Assembly: GCA_037783415.1 (NCBI GenBank)
Contig: JAZGTN010000027.1
Span: 558,001 to 622,000 of the forward strand
Source of the DNA: Leptasterias polaris
Taxonomy: Eukaryota; Echinodermata; Asteroidea; Forcipulatida; Asteriidae
Direction: 5' to 3'
Length of the DNA: 64,000 bases
Of this stretch, positions 24,601-36,638 are shown in pieces. Under the pieces are notes generated by a model. The model was not told where the DNA came from and made no database searches. It saw only the letters and a program-made list of their open reading frames with translations. The translations under genes and the position numbers were made by a program. Within the stretch, counting starts at the first letter, position 1, and each line of letters opens with the position of its first letter.

Positions 24601-25798
24601 AAATATAAAGTGCACTCCAAGTTGACATAAAATAAAATCAAACTAAATATTATAACCAATTTGGAAGCACACTGTGAATCTCTTGTTTTATACAAATCCA
24701 AGTATACTGTATGTTATTTATCATGTACATGTAGGTACATGATTTATCTACCAAAGGCAACTTTATAATGGCATAATGAATACGGCAAGTGTGAATGATG
24801 AAAAACAGCAAGACGTGATTTGGCAAATAAATAAAGAGCGTATTCAGGTAACAACTAACAATACACTGGATACAAGTGTTTTTGTTGCATTTGCAGGATA
24901 ATCTGCAATAGTAACTATATTATATTAAAAAAAACACTTATTTTATCTTTTTATCTCAGCAGATAAAACACACACACATTTTGGCATCTCAGCAGATATC
25001 ACTGAGATAAAAAAAAGTCAAACATCCTGTTTTAATATACAAAAAACAAAACATTTGGCATCTCAGAGGGATATACCTCTAGTAAAAAAATGCAAAACAA
25101 ACTATGGAATCTCAGCAGTTCAAACCGAGTTAAACAATAAGGAATGTTGTGTTTATAAAAGGCACACTTTGGCATATCAAACTGAGTTAAAAAATAAAGG
25201 CAACTTAGGCATCTCAGCAGATCAAACCGAGTAAAAAATAACAAACCTTTTTCTAAAAAAAAACATTGGCATCTCGGCAGATCAAACAATAACAAATGTC
25301 CTTATCAAAAAGGCAACTTTGGAATCTCAGCAGTTCAAACTGAATTAAAATATAAGAAACTATGTGTTAATAAAAAAGACACTTTGGTATTTTTTGATCA
25401 AAATACTACTACGTGATCTACAGAGTACATGACATATTAAAAATACACTTTGACTTTCTCCCGAAAGAAAATTAAAGTGACATATTATAAAAGAGAATAG
25501 ATAAACCAAAGGCATCTGTTTAACAAATACAATGTTAAAATCAAGTGGGCCTAGATATTGTAATGATCAAAATGCCACAAAGAGATGATACATGTAAATC
25601 TTAAGATAAAGATGCATTACCGGGTATTGTTTAGTCGATTTGAAAAAGCATGGCGAAATTTTGAACCGTTATCTTTTTCTCAAGTTCTAATGGTTAAACT
25701 ATAATTGAAAATCAATTGTTTTTCAAAATCAATTAGTTTCCTTTTTGCAGATAAAAATTATCATTTTGTTCATCAGAAAAAATAATAGTAATGCATCT
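21660..25798. other. Gene-free region between arginase and the transposase-like gene
   Basis: No supported exon was found. It contains an (ATT)n microsatellite at 22801-22842, a 61-bp tandem duplication at about 23776-23897 (unit contains CCCATGTTTCTTGAACATG), a SINE-tail scrap at about 24192, and a degenerate tandem array at 24960-25395. The rest is AT-rich unique sequence. Confidence 0.5.
24960..25395. repeat. Degenerate ~60-bp minisatellite
   Basis: About seven or eight diverged units share a GGCATCTCAGCAGATCAAAC core followed by an A-rich spacer and a CAACTTTGG or CACTTTGG end. Spacing is about 55-65 bp. The antisense open frame across it (repeats of LTRFDLLRC type) is a by-product of the repeat and not good evidence of a gene. 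Confidence 0.6.
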
Positions 25799-28700
25799 TT
25801 ATTCACAAGTCAAACATTTTGGACATGTTTTGACATTGTTGACCAACTTATATCTCCCATCACAGCCATCCTTGACACACTTTCTTTTGGAAGTATTTAG
25901 GTGCTTCCGGTCAGAAAGTAGTCGTTGACCATGATGGGTGAAGATAAGTTTCATTCTCTCTTTGTGGTCTCTCACATTACCATATATCCGTTCATCAGCA
26001 TTAACCTGGGCATGAATGCTTTCAATGCCATGTTCCCCTAGCATACCAACTGTGTTCCATGCAGCTGCACACTCAGGAACATGGCAAATCAGCATGTGCA
26101 GTTTTGGAGGAATCCTCTCCTCCGGGAAAACTCGTGGGAACCATTCCCCCAAATCCCAGCATTTGGAGGAAAACACTGCCACTTCTTTGTCCGTCAAGAA
26201 ACAGCTTCTCGAAAAAGAAAAAATTTCCTGCAGTCTGGTAAATAGCTCTTGCAACTTCTCTTGCTGCGGAAAACCTTCCAAGACTGCAAGTAACTTTTCT
26301 GAATTTTTCAGGATAACCTGGCAGTGATTTCCTACAAAACACTGGGAATGGTAGGCTTGTTTTTTTACCCCGAGGTCATCCTCCAAAATGCGCCCAAGTT
26401 CTTTCTCTAGAGGACCCATGTGTGATTTCACTTCAAGAAAAATGGCATCTAACTTTCTCTTACCGCTGTCTTTCCTTTTCTTAAGTTCAGTGAACATTTC
26501 TGTGTGTCTCTCGACAACCAACACTTGTTTTCTGACAACATCACCGACAGTTGCTACCTCCCCTTTGCACACTTGGCACTCAAACCTGACACTGTTTACA
26601 TTCACACCCTTTAGTCCCACACAATCAGTATGAAACCACCCACTTTCATCATCAATCCCACAAACATCGCACTGGACCCATTGAACATCACCCTCCTTGC
26701 AAGAAATGACAGAAAGCGCACAGGCTGGCAATGCACAGGGGTCACTGGCTCCTTTTCCTCGCTTTCCTTCTTGTACCTTCTTGAACCCTACTAACAAGCG
26801 TTCTTGGTACTTCTGTTCCTCACAAGCAATGCTATACTCTCTCTCACATTCATTCACTTCTACTGACATCTCTTCCCATCTATCATTTAATCCTTCATCT
26901 CTTTCTCCTAGTGTACTTTGGTCTTTTTTCCTACACAGGTCCTCTAGAGATCGATAAAAACGGACAACTAGGCCCAACATGATATGCAGTATTGGAGGCA
27001 CAACATGACTCATATCATGGATGATAGGCAGTATGGGGTCAACGGCCAAGGAATGGTGATAAGGACCATTGGCCTTGGTGTCCCCTCCTCTCCTGGGATC
27101 AGCTTTATTGTCAGCCAGATCTTGTATTAACTCATCTGGCTGACGTTTGCTGTACCAGTTAGGATTGTCCACATACTGCCCATCATCTTGACGCAATTTT
27201 TGAGCATGTGTTGGGCCCCCAGCACTTAGTGCCTGCAGTGGTACGTAACACCACAAACATGGGTAAGAGGCATTGGGACCCATATGCCCAAGGATTTTTG
27301 TGAGGAATTCGTAATCTCCAGAAAGAAAAATTCTGCAAATTTTTGAATCCCTCCCAACCCTCACTTGTGATTTCTCCTGAAGACCAACAATATCCTCACG
27401 GAAAATTGAAAATACCTTGGCCATGTTGCTGTAACTGTCCGTAGCACTGAACATGGCAAGTAGGTCAGTGTTGTCTGCCGAGTTGCCATCCTGGAAATTG
27501 CAGATTTGGAAGGCAAGTTTCGTGGAGGTCCCTCCTTTGTCACCCTGAAGGAAATTAACAAACCAATATTATCTCATAAACATTAACATAAAAAATGAAG
27601 AAATCAACCTAGAATTTACAGCTATATATTGCACCCTGTAACAATAATGTGCGCATGGTTAAAATGACTCCAAGCTATGTGCCATCATATTTGGCTTATT
27701 CAACTGAGACGATAACCTCCCTTACGATTCAGAAAGGCCCTCAAGGGAAAACTGTGTTACATGATCAAAACCTTTCAGGAGGAGGATGCATACAATATTT
27801 ACCATGATCTTAATCCATATTTCATTGCGGAAGTTTTCATGATCCCACAAATCGCCTCGTTCCTGCTTCTTGGCCAGAAGGGTTTCAATGTGCAGCTGCA
27901 GGCCCCGAACTCGAACAAAAGCTACCTTGGAGGGTTCTGCAGAGGATATTAATTTCTGCATCAACATTTCTCCTATTTCAATTACGTCACTTGTGACGTC
28001 ACGGCGGCCTAAAGCGAGAAAGAAGGAGGTGAGGAAAGAATATATAAAGTAATTGCACCATAAAGGTCATTTGCTTCTTCTGTCAACCATCCACTACATA
28101 AATGTCACATTGTTTTATGAAAATAAGGCATGATATTTGTTCCCTGGGAAAAAAGTAGGACCATTTTATTGTGTAAAATAAAAATTGAAAGCAAAATAAA
28201 ACTGAAATCAGACTTATCTAGGAAGAATATCATGCCTGATGAAATAGCCATGAGTTGCAAAAATCACTGTATTTTGTACTTTCTTTTTTATTCAATCATT
28301 TTTCAAAATGACAGAAAGAAAATTAACATGTTTTTGTATGAACAACCTGAAATTTTTGTAAAACCTGGAAAGTTTAAAAATAGACAAAACTCAATGGCAT
28401 TTCTTAACACTAAACTGCTACTGCTTTTAACTGTTTCTTTAGCAAGTGACTCACCTGCAAGCTCTCTGTATATCTTTTTGTCGCTTGCCAAAATATCGAC
28501 TCTGCAGTTCTGGAGGAACGTTCGGAGGAGGCGGAACTTCCGCATGGGAAGTCGTAGAAGAAGTTTTAAGTCCAAGGTCTCGCCTGGAGAGAGTTCTGTA
28601 AGAAATATATACAAGTGAGTTTAAACTTTTCAATATCTCATTAGATTTGAAAAAACCCACAAATTGTTTTGTTTAAGGACTTTTTTGCACTTAGTTCTTT

Positions 28701-30255
28701 TGGTATTTACTAAAATTAATTTTCTCAAAGGAATCGGTACTGATTATTATATCAACTTTTACAAAAAGTACTGTTTCAGTTAGAAATCAATTTATTTTAA
28801 ATATACCATGGTTTATGTATTAAAATTATATGAAAATTTGACGTTTTCTTAACATACATGTAAGCACTCCATAGACAGGAAGAAGTTATAATTTTATTCT
28901 TAAAAATTTCACTAGTTCAAATAATTTCATCTTGATTCACATGTAGTAACTTTATAAACAATGTCTCTTAAGTCTTAACTATGTCTCAAAATAATAATAT
29001 CTCTTCATTCCATTGATATGTAGTATTCTTATAAACTTCAATTTACCTTCATGAGCTCTTTTGCTCTGTTGTTAAGAACTTTGGGTGAGGCTTCTGCACC
29101 AGATTCTTGTGGTAGTATTAGTTTAACAAGAGTATGTGGCTTTATCTTGCTGCCTGCCGGTCTTGCTAAGGTCACGTTATGACCAGCAGATGAGGTGGAA
29201 CGTTGTTCAAGTTGGACCGACTGTTTGGTGACTAAACAATCATTTTCTCTCTGCAGGTTTTTATTTTCCATCTGAGCATCGTTCATTTCTTTTTCAAAAC
29301 TTTTAGCCAGCCTCTCCCATTCCTCCTTTTCCATTGAAATAGTGTCAAGCTTTTGTATTAGGTTTTCATTTTCTTTTGTTGTCTTTTCTATTTTATTGGT
29401 TAGCAAGTATATTTGTCTGCTGCTGTCAATTAACTTGGAACGTTGTTGTTTGAGTTGCCCATTTATTTGTGAAATTGTCTCAAGTAGTGTGAGAATACGA
29501 GCAGACTTGGAGTAACTTTTATCGCAGGATTGAAACAGGGCCTTTCGCAGCTCATTAATTGTGATGAGTGCCCTTTTGTACATCACAAGGAGGGATTCAA
29601 ATTTGTGTTTAAGAACTCCCTGTCCTTTCTCGCATTTTGTGATTTTTTCCTGTGTTGTTTGGAAGAGCAACTGTGTTTCTCGCAGAGAATTTTCATAGGA
29701 GTCAATGATCATGGAAATGACATTGATATCAGCCCGGCGTTCCTCTGCTGCGTCATCAATGTCGATGCTGTTTGGGCATTGAAATATTTCACTGATGACA
29801 GTTCGCACAGCATGAACGCCAGTCGGCTTGACCCATATATGATCTCTGTCTTTACAGAGAAACACAGCTGGTCTCAACTCAATAAAATGATCCGAGTCCC
29901 AAACAAACAACACATGTGCCCCTCTTTCTAACAGTTCATTTGCTGGAAACTCACATAATGGCAATGGGTCGTTAGCATTTGTAACCATAAAAGGGCAGGT
30001 AGCATTTTCAGTCTTTAGGGCTGGATTTCTTGATACTATCATAAACTGGCCGTTTTGTACCTTATCACCAACCCACCCTAACAAAATCCTTACATTATCT
30101 TTAAAAATGATACGTTCACCCTTAGCTGCAGATAAGTCTAAATCTTCTTGTTGTTTTGTTGATTGCTTTCTTTTGCCATTATAATATCTTTTACGCCCAT
30201 GCCTTTTTCCCTTAGCATAATGTACGTTGGTGGATGGGGAATCTTTTTTTTCCAT
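25799..30255 (-). CDS. PHD-finger transposase-like protein, multi-exon, with coiled-coil N-terminal exon
   Basis: Minus-strand exons: 30255-29047 (403 codons), 28595-28455, 28008-27803 and 27544-25799 (581 codons plus stop). The last three join in phase. The first ends in phase 0 while the second needs phase 1, so a small exon may be missing or a base lost. Exon 1 is basic at its start and has a long coiled coil at residues ~190-350. The last exon has GDKGG near its start, then SGDYEFL, CLWC, HDMSHVVPPILHIML, a PHD finger (QCDVC, WFHTDC, FECQVC), GEHGIESIHAQ and a terminal zinc ribbon (CVKDGC, CPKC). The order GDKGG, GDYEFL, CLWC and GE-G-ESIH matches a family I recall as highly repeated in cnidarian, amphioxus and echinoderm genomes. 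The two aspartates and the late glutamate could be a DDE triad, which is an inference. It is a mobile-element gene or a domesticated derivative. The stop codon overlaps an AATAAA. Confidence 0.7.
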
Positions 30256-30260
30256 TTTGA
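30256..30260 (-). promoter_or_regulatory. Probable 3' splice site just upstream of the transposase-like ATG
   Basis: On the minus strand, CTCTCTTCCTAACAG directly precedes TTCAAAATGG. A polypyrimidine tract plus AG this close to the start codon implies a spliced 5' UTR, so transcription should begin further upstream, possibly near 31.7 kb. Confidence 0.5.
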
Positions 30261-30710
30261 ACTGTTAGGAAGAGAGGCACAGAAAGTATCATGATGCTTT
30301 ATTTGTAGATAATTACATTCTAAGAATTATGCGTACAAAAAAGGACAAAAAGAGAGGAATGAAAAGTAAAAATAACTTAGGAACTTACAATGCACCCAAC
30401 ATGTTTTACGTGATAGTTTTCACCATGTTTTTCATGCCACTCTTAATTAAAGAGACGACTTACTTTTTAAATTTACCACCAGCAATCACAAATAGTTGTA
30501 CTGCAATTTTGTTTAACCGATGATGTTTCTACAAACGAACCAAATAAAACTTTCAGAATTTCAATAACAAATTATTTTCATCATATGTCAAAAATGTGCA
30601 AGAAGGCCGGCGCAGAGGGAGAGGCTGCTGAAATGATAATACTTAAACGTCAGAAAAAAACTACATAAAAAGATTGCAGAAGAAAATGTTGCCGTCCCGT
30701 GTACCTGCAG

Positions 30711-30717
<7 letters not shown>

Positions 30718-30747
<30 letters not shown>

Positions 30748-30757
30748 GGGGGGGGGA
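30718..30757. repeat. (GA)n microsatellite merging into poly-G
   Basis: About 14 GA dinucleotides are followed by about 20 G residues. Simple-sequence DNA with strong purine asymmetry; it would lie in the 5' intron of the transposase-like gene if that gene starts near 31.7 kb. Confidence 0.85.
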
Positions 30758-31627
30758 ACAAATTCAACGGCATTAAAATGTGTGTACCTAGAACTAGAAG
30801 AATTTATTTAGTTTTTCTCAATAATCTCACGATACGTCATTTTGGGGGGGGAAAGTAAATATTTGTTAATCATTTATCTTATATTAAAGCTAGCCTTTAA
30901 AAACAACCTATATAATATATATATACAACAAGTGGAAGTGGTCTACCATCTTCGAAAAACTTATTTTTTAAATTGATTTATTAGCTGATCCCTATTATTA
31001 ATATTATAACGCATAGACCTAGTCCTAACCAAGTAACTAACACAGTAAACAAACAGTAAGAGTTGACTTTCCACTGGACTTCACAAAAGGTCTTTTAAAT
31101 ATTTACTAAACAGAAAGTTATCTTTTTGGGGGGTCTTAAATCCACTTAATCTATCAAATTCCTTCATCAAATGTCCACTTTTACTGTACTTATGAATGAA
31201 AACAATTTCCATTGATTGATAATCTTATTTCTCAATCATGTCAACTGCTTAAGCTTTAAAAAACGTAACTAAAAGTTGTTTACGATCATTCAGAATTTTA
31301 AAATCGCACACCACCGTACCACACCATCCGTGCATTGTGCATTCCAGACCGGTGCAGCGCACACACAGCTCAGGTCCGCCGTGTATTCGGTCACGCACAC
31401 GGTCAACACCAGAGCCTGTGCCCGGTACACGCACGCGGTCGTCGCGTATCATTTTTGCTGGGGAGGGATGTTACGGGCGCAGATAAATTAGAGATTTGGT
31501 TGCTTTAACCAACATAAAATATATACCAAAAGAAAGATAAATGTTCGATCTTGTGATTGTGGGGTCTAAAAATAATAATAAATGCTTTTTTAGGCCTGAT
31601 TTTAATATGTCAATTGTCATTTCTTAC

Positions 31628-31682
31628 CATCTTTTCGTCGGTCCATGTTTTGGTAACGTGCCACTGGTCTCATGGCGTCCAT
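31628..31682 (-). CDS. Candidate first exon on the minus strand (low confidence)
   Basis: An ATG at 31682 opens a frame MDAMRPVARYQNMDRRKD that ends in a good donor (GATG then GTAAGAA). It lies next to promoter-like DNA and upstream of the transposase-like gene. Spliced to the acceptor at 30261, the frame would hit a stop after about 35 codons, overlapping the main ATG. It is therefore either an upstream ORF, part of a different isoform, or not an exon. Confidence 0.3.
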
Positions 31683-31734
31683 GCGAAAATTAAAGACCGT
31701 CAATCACAGCATTAGACTCTTCTCTACAACATAA

Positions 31735-31935
31735 GCTTTTCAGACAACGAATCTGATTGGCCAATTTTCTAATATCATTGCGCCCGCGAGTCTTCTTTTT
31801 GGCCAACCATGGCCTTTGTTTTATATAGAACTTCCCAAGCTAAAGCGTTCGAAGTCGTGACGTCACCAACGGATATCGTTAGCCAATCGCGTGCGAGTAC
31901 GATCTCTGTGAGGGCGTGAGGTTTATTTTCCGTGT
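31735..31935. promoter_or_regulatory. Promoter-like region with CRE palindrome and CCAAT boxes
   Basis: CpG density rises here compared with the surroundings. The region carries a perfect TGACGTCA (31858-31865), two CCAAT-type boxes (ATTGGCCAAT near 31757 and AGCCAAT near 31883) and a TATATAG-like run near 31824. On the minus strand it lies directly upstream of the candidate exon at 31628-31682. It could serve transcripts in both directions. Function is inferred. Confidence 0.45.
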
Positions 31936-34870
31936 TGTGAAGGACCGTATGAGAGGGTAGTAGGGAGCCCAGTCTGGAGGCCCCAGTTCACTTTCTGCCT
32001 GAGAAAGTGCCATCCCCCTTCTTTTTACAAAAAGGTTTGTTGTTCTACCTTATTTTTTCTCTGTTTGTTTGGGGAAAGGGGGGGGGGGGGGGGCGACAGC
32101 AAAGCATAACAAGGTAGTTAATATAAAACTTTGTTTTGATTGACTTTAAATGCATTTGTGCCACGTTTTTCATTTTCAATGAATGAAACTCAAATTAAAC
32201 CACTTACATACCCCCTCCCGCCCCGCCCCCAATTCTGGATCGGTAATTAATGCAGTGCGCAAAGTATTGTCGTTATGCCCCCACACACTTAAACAAATTC
32301 TCGCTCATAATAAATACTTCTAATAAATATTGTGTGTTGTAAACGTACAAAAGGATAGATAATTTATAAGCATTTATAAAACAGACCACAAGATATGTAG
32401 GTAATGGCAGTTGATTGTGGGTTTAGATAATTTTAATCGCTTGTGCTAAGTCATCCAGAGGGAGTAAGCCGGACTTATACAATTTCAATAGCAAGCTCCC
32501 TGGAAACGAGTATGCTATCCATCCACACACACTCTCGGGCCAACCAGTGAGTGCTGCTGAAGAAAATGGCGGCGCTGTAAAGTTATCAAAAGTTGAACGC
32601 TACACAGAACGAATCCCCACCCAGCTAGCGAAGACTCAAGTAGGAGCAGAGCAATTATTCTGAGTTAACTCAAATGGCTCCACTCAAATTTGAACAGGCA
32701 TGACATGGACGATTAAGGTTCTTCACTACACTTGCAATTGCGGAACGGACAACCATGACTCCATGGAGAACCAGATCCTACACATGTCCTATGCAATTAA
32801 TTGGATTGGTGTAGCATGCATTCATTGAGAGACATGAAACGTAAGAAAAACATTGCTGAAAATTAATGTTAATTTTTTATTTTTTTTTTTACTTTAAAAT
32901 TTTGTCTCTTGCATTCATGTTGAAATTAACCGAGCGTCACTAAAACTTGTTCGATAGTTAATTGGCTAGTATTAATAATGGACAAAATGTCCCAGGCCGA
33001 TTCTTCAAAATTGTAAATGTAAATTAAAATTTATGAAAGAAAAAGCCAAACTTGTTAAATAAATGTAAACATTTCAAAATCTGACTGCCACTTCTAAGGG
33101 ATGTTTTAGATTTTTCTATGGATGTTGGACTTTATTTATTTCCCTTTTCAAATATTCCTCTCAAGAAATTGGTAGCTATTGACCTTTAAGTTTAAAAAGT
33201 AAATTCAATCAGACGTTTCACAGCACAATCATGCCCAAAAGCCAAAGGAAAAAGAATGACGTTAGAGAGTAGCACTGTCAAGATGATGGAATAGAACTGA
33301 AAACTATGTTTGTTAAACACTTATCAAAGTATCCTCCCCTGTCCGGTTTTCGATGTAGTATGCCTTTTTCTTTGAATTGAAAAAAAATAAAAATATTCCA
33401 AAATCAACTGATGCCCTAATTACCTTCCTTTGTTTATAAGAAGTATGCAAACATATATTAAAACGTGATGGACATTGAAACTTTCACACCACGCACCGAT
33501 CTTCGATGACTTCAATAGCGTCCCATTTGTTTTGAGTTTGACCTGTTTTCGATGCAAACAAGAAAGTATGGTGTCCGGGTGAAGGTGTCCGGGTGAAGCC
33601 ATACGTGGAAGAAACATCTGCAGTGACTACAAGTGTTCTGTGAGACTTAGTGTATGACTCTATAGCCAGCAGTTTTCTTCATTTTATTCAACATATTTTG
33701 TATTTAGTTTTAAAAATAACCATGGTATTTTTCAAAAAAAAATATGAAAATAATTCTTGGCTTTGAAATCTTATTTTTATTTAGTTTTGTGTCGTTTTAT
33801 GTTTCTTAACATTTATAATAAAGCATATAAATAAACAGTGATAATCGAATCACAAAGCTGATGTTTAAATTTTTATATTAATAACAAAAATGATTAAGTG
33901 TTACAAAAAATAATTATCCAGACTATTTAGAAAATGATATAAGGCACGTGGCTTCTTTAAGCCTCTGTATTTTTCCCCCCAGAATGCTCAGCAGAATGTT
34001 CAGTCACATGATTTGATCATCGTGAATTGTGAATTGAAAAAGTGTTTGATGAAACTTTTTCGGTGGGGAAATTTTTTTTTTATGGCCCCGACAGTATGAC
34101 ATATTTTTGTACCTTGCAGAAATGCCTAAAATACCACAACTTTTTGCATTTACAAGTGCAACTAACCAGTGGAGCCGTACATGTTTCTAAGTTTTGGTCA
34201 AATGAGAGGAGACTCTTTGCTTGGCAAGTCAAACCACAAAAATTGTATCTAGGGACTGTTTACATTGCGCGCAGAGAGGTAAAAGATTTGCCTCGATTTC
34301 AGGGTCGCCCTGAATACAGGGCGTCCTACGATACCTGTTCCTCTCTGTATACATTATGTCAAGATTTCTGGACAGGTAAGGGCTTAATTTGACCTAAATT
34401 AAAGGAGATAAAGTAGCTGTCAGATACAGCATGTTTGCCAATAAAACAATCATGAATTGCCTAATATAATAAAACCAACAATTTTACATGTAGGGTCTAT
34501 TCTAGCCTTATGATATAGGCCTGACTTTGTTAAATTAATGCAATTTAGTTATATTACATTATGCTTATCAGAATTAATCATGAAGAGCAACTTACCCAAT
34601 GATGGCCACACAAACTATAAATCCCAAACTTCTGATTAAATCTTGTTGTAAAAAATGTGTCAAATGTCCCAGTGTTACTGTTGCGAAGTATTGAACATAA
34701 CTTTAAGATTACAATGTATAGTTTCATAAATTCCTAAGTAAACCTGGAACACCAGAGGAAAACAACTAGAGACACGTGTTTGTTTTAGGCATATTCAAGT
34801 TAATTTTCTATTAATTTCACTTTAAAAATGTTGATAGAGTTTGTCGCGTCCAGTCTGGTCACGTCCGAAT
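31936..34870. other. No recognisable gene
   Basis: AT-rich sequence with poly-G near 32077 and a 15-bp tandem duplication (GGTGTCCGGGTGAA, about 33569-33597). An open frame at 34042-34392 ends in a donor-like GTAAGG and is preceded near 34119 by an acceptor-like CTTGCAG, but its translation resembles nothing I know. Confidence 0.4.
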
Positions 34871-34875
34871 TCAAT

Positions 34876-35592
34876 ATCTGGTGGCTGAGTCAACACAAAT
34901 GTGGGTTTGAATCACAGTTCCGGCTCCTGTATCCTTGAGCAAGATTCTAAAACTGTAATTGCTCCATGGCGTTATATCCTGACTTGTGTACAATGTATGG
35001 ACTCTGCCAAGTACTCTCCCAAGTAACAAAGTAGAAGTGGAAGAAGTAGTAAGCATTGTTGACATAAACAGATGGACAAATATTTTCAAGTTAACAAGAA
35101 TCCCTTACTTACTCTCACACAAAGAAACACCATTCCATTATGTCTGATTTATTTCAGGGCCCCTTGGAAGCCAGTTGTTAACTGTTCGGGCATAAACTGG
35201 ATTTTAAACAGTCTAAATGTATACATTTATAAGTAAACATCACAAAAAGTTAAACCTATGATCACTTTGCTGGTAATTGTGATTCATAGCAAACATGTAC
35301 AATGTCCAAAAAGCAAAAATTTTTGCTGACCTAAAACTTTGCATTCCAATTATTTATTTAAAAACTACATGTTTAAGAGACAATAATACAATAGGGTGAT
35401 ACTTCTTGCGAGGGTAGAGTAATGATTAGCAACCTGTGCACTGTGCAGCAATTTGGCTGCCTGTACTGGATACTCTAAATGAGTTATGCTGGTTGGTCAG
35501 ATGATTTGTGGCTCAATGAACTGGGGTAGTAATAGCGTAAGGCACTTTGATGCACTGTTCAGAAGTGCCTAATAAATGGCAATTATTAATGG
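34876..35592 (+). mobile_element. SINE debris (two fragments)
   Basis: About 34876-34990 has a tRNA-like GTGGCTGAGTC, a B-box-like GGGTTTGAATCAC and TCCTTGAGCAAGATTC, as in tRNA-derived SINE heads. About 35400-35592 ends in AGGCACTTTGATGCACTGTTC and GTGCCTAATAAATGGCAATT, a SINE 3' tail style. They may be one interrupted element or two. Confidence 0.45.
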
Positions 35593-35757
35593 TGGATTGT
35601 TTGGGTTAATGACACACTTTCAGTTGTTCAGGTTCTGAAAAGAGCAGGTGGTGATACAAAAAACAAAATAAAATTAATTACTTAAAAAATACTCAATAAT
35701 AATTACTTTAAATAATTAGCAATTCAAGAAGTATATATGGACTATTATAGAGCATAC

Positions 35758-35905
35758 CAGACAGTTGATCCGTTTTGCCACAAATTTGACAACAGAGACC
35801 CTCTTGGGCCCATGATGCGGGCCTTGGTCTCACTGTGAATATCTCCATGTCCCCAATTTGTACTCGAGAAAACTTTAAACAACGGAAACCCTCCTCTGCT
35901 GCCAT
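35758..35905 (-). CDS. Candidate first coding exon of an unidentified gene (minus strand)
   Basis: ATG at 35905 opens a 49-codon frame, MAAEEGFRCLKFSRVQIGDM..., that continues to a CQIC pair and ends at a donor (GTCTG then GTATGC) in phase 1. Its composition is protein-like, with the CC-x-I-C cluster suggesting metal binding, and the start has a plausible context. No acceptor-bounded continuation could be recognised further down the minus strand, and I do not recognise the protein. It could be a chance frame or a retained fragment. Confidence 0.3.
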
Positions 35906-36638
35906 AACTGATCAATGTGGAAGTTTTATAAGCAGGTCACAGAGAAAGATGATAAACAGTCCATCTTATATTCTGCACTTCTAGTTGTCATGCACTACGA
36001 GCAAGCTGCATTATGTTCTCTATATGTAGGTGACACGTTGAATGCTTGGTAATAGCCAAATGCACACATTCTCACCTGCATTATTGTGTTTGTAAACAGA
36101 GCATTTAACTCAGCTGACGTAATATGTGTACACATAGCACAAGAACTTTGGAATCAGTGCAAATCTGGATCCTCCACATATATTCACATGTAGAACTGAT
36201 GATTATCCAGTTAATGAATGGCTATTGCTAGATCTATTTTACCAAGCAGCTATGAAGTGTATGATGGCCTGTTGATCTCCGACTAAACCCTTTTCACACT
36301 CAAAAAAATTATTTATAAACGATCCAGTGCCTCTTTAGACTGTGCATTAATTGGTTTAGCAACGCCACCTTTTTAACGTTTACTTAGGGTGTTGGTTTTT
36401 CGTTATCATAAAGAGATAGCGTTGTGTGTTTATAAAAAAGAAAATTGACTCGTTGTTATGGAGGTAAATAATGCATGAGGGCGTCATGTGAACAAATTGA
36501 AGTTTAATGAATGATCGAGTGCAGTTGTGTCTTTGATTTGCTGAACGACGATGTAAATGCTTCATTTATGAGCAATTCGCTGAAGTCGGTTTGTCATGTC
36601 AATGAAGTGGAAGCTCAACCTGCCGAGTTGGATTGAAA

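Noticed and set aside
28130..28618. 162-codon plus-strand open frame
   Set aside because: It overlaps in antisense the transposase-like exon 28455-28595, and the remainder is AT-rich without recognisable protein character.
34042..34392. 116-codon plus-strand frame ending in a donor-like GTAAGG
   Set aside because: It has splice-like ends, but the translation resembles no family and its phase does not help RGS22. Kept only as a possibility for cDNA checking.
36450..36470. RFX X-box-like motif upstream of RGS22 (GTTGTTATGGAGGTAA)
   Set aside because: The 3' half does not fit the RFX consensus, so ciliary regulation is not supported by sequence.
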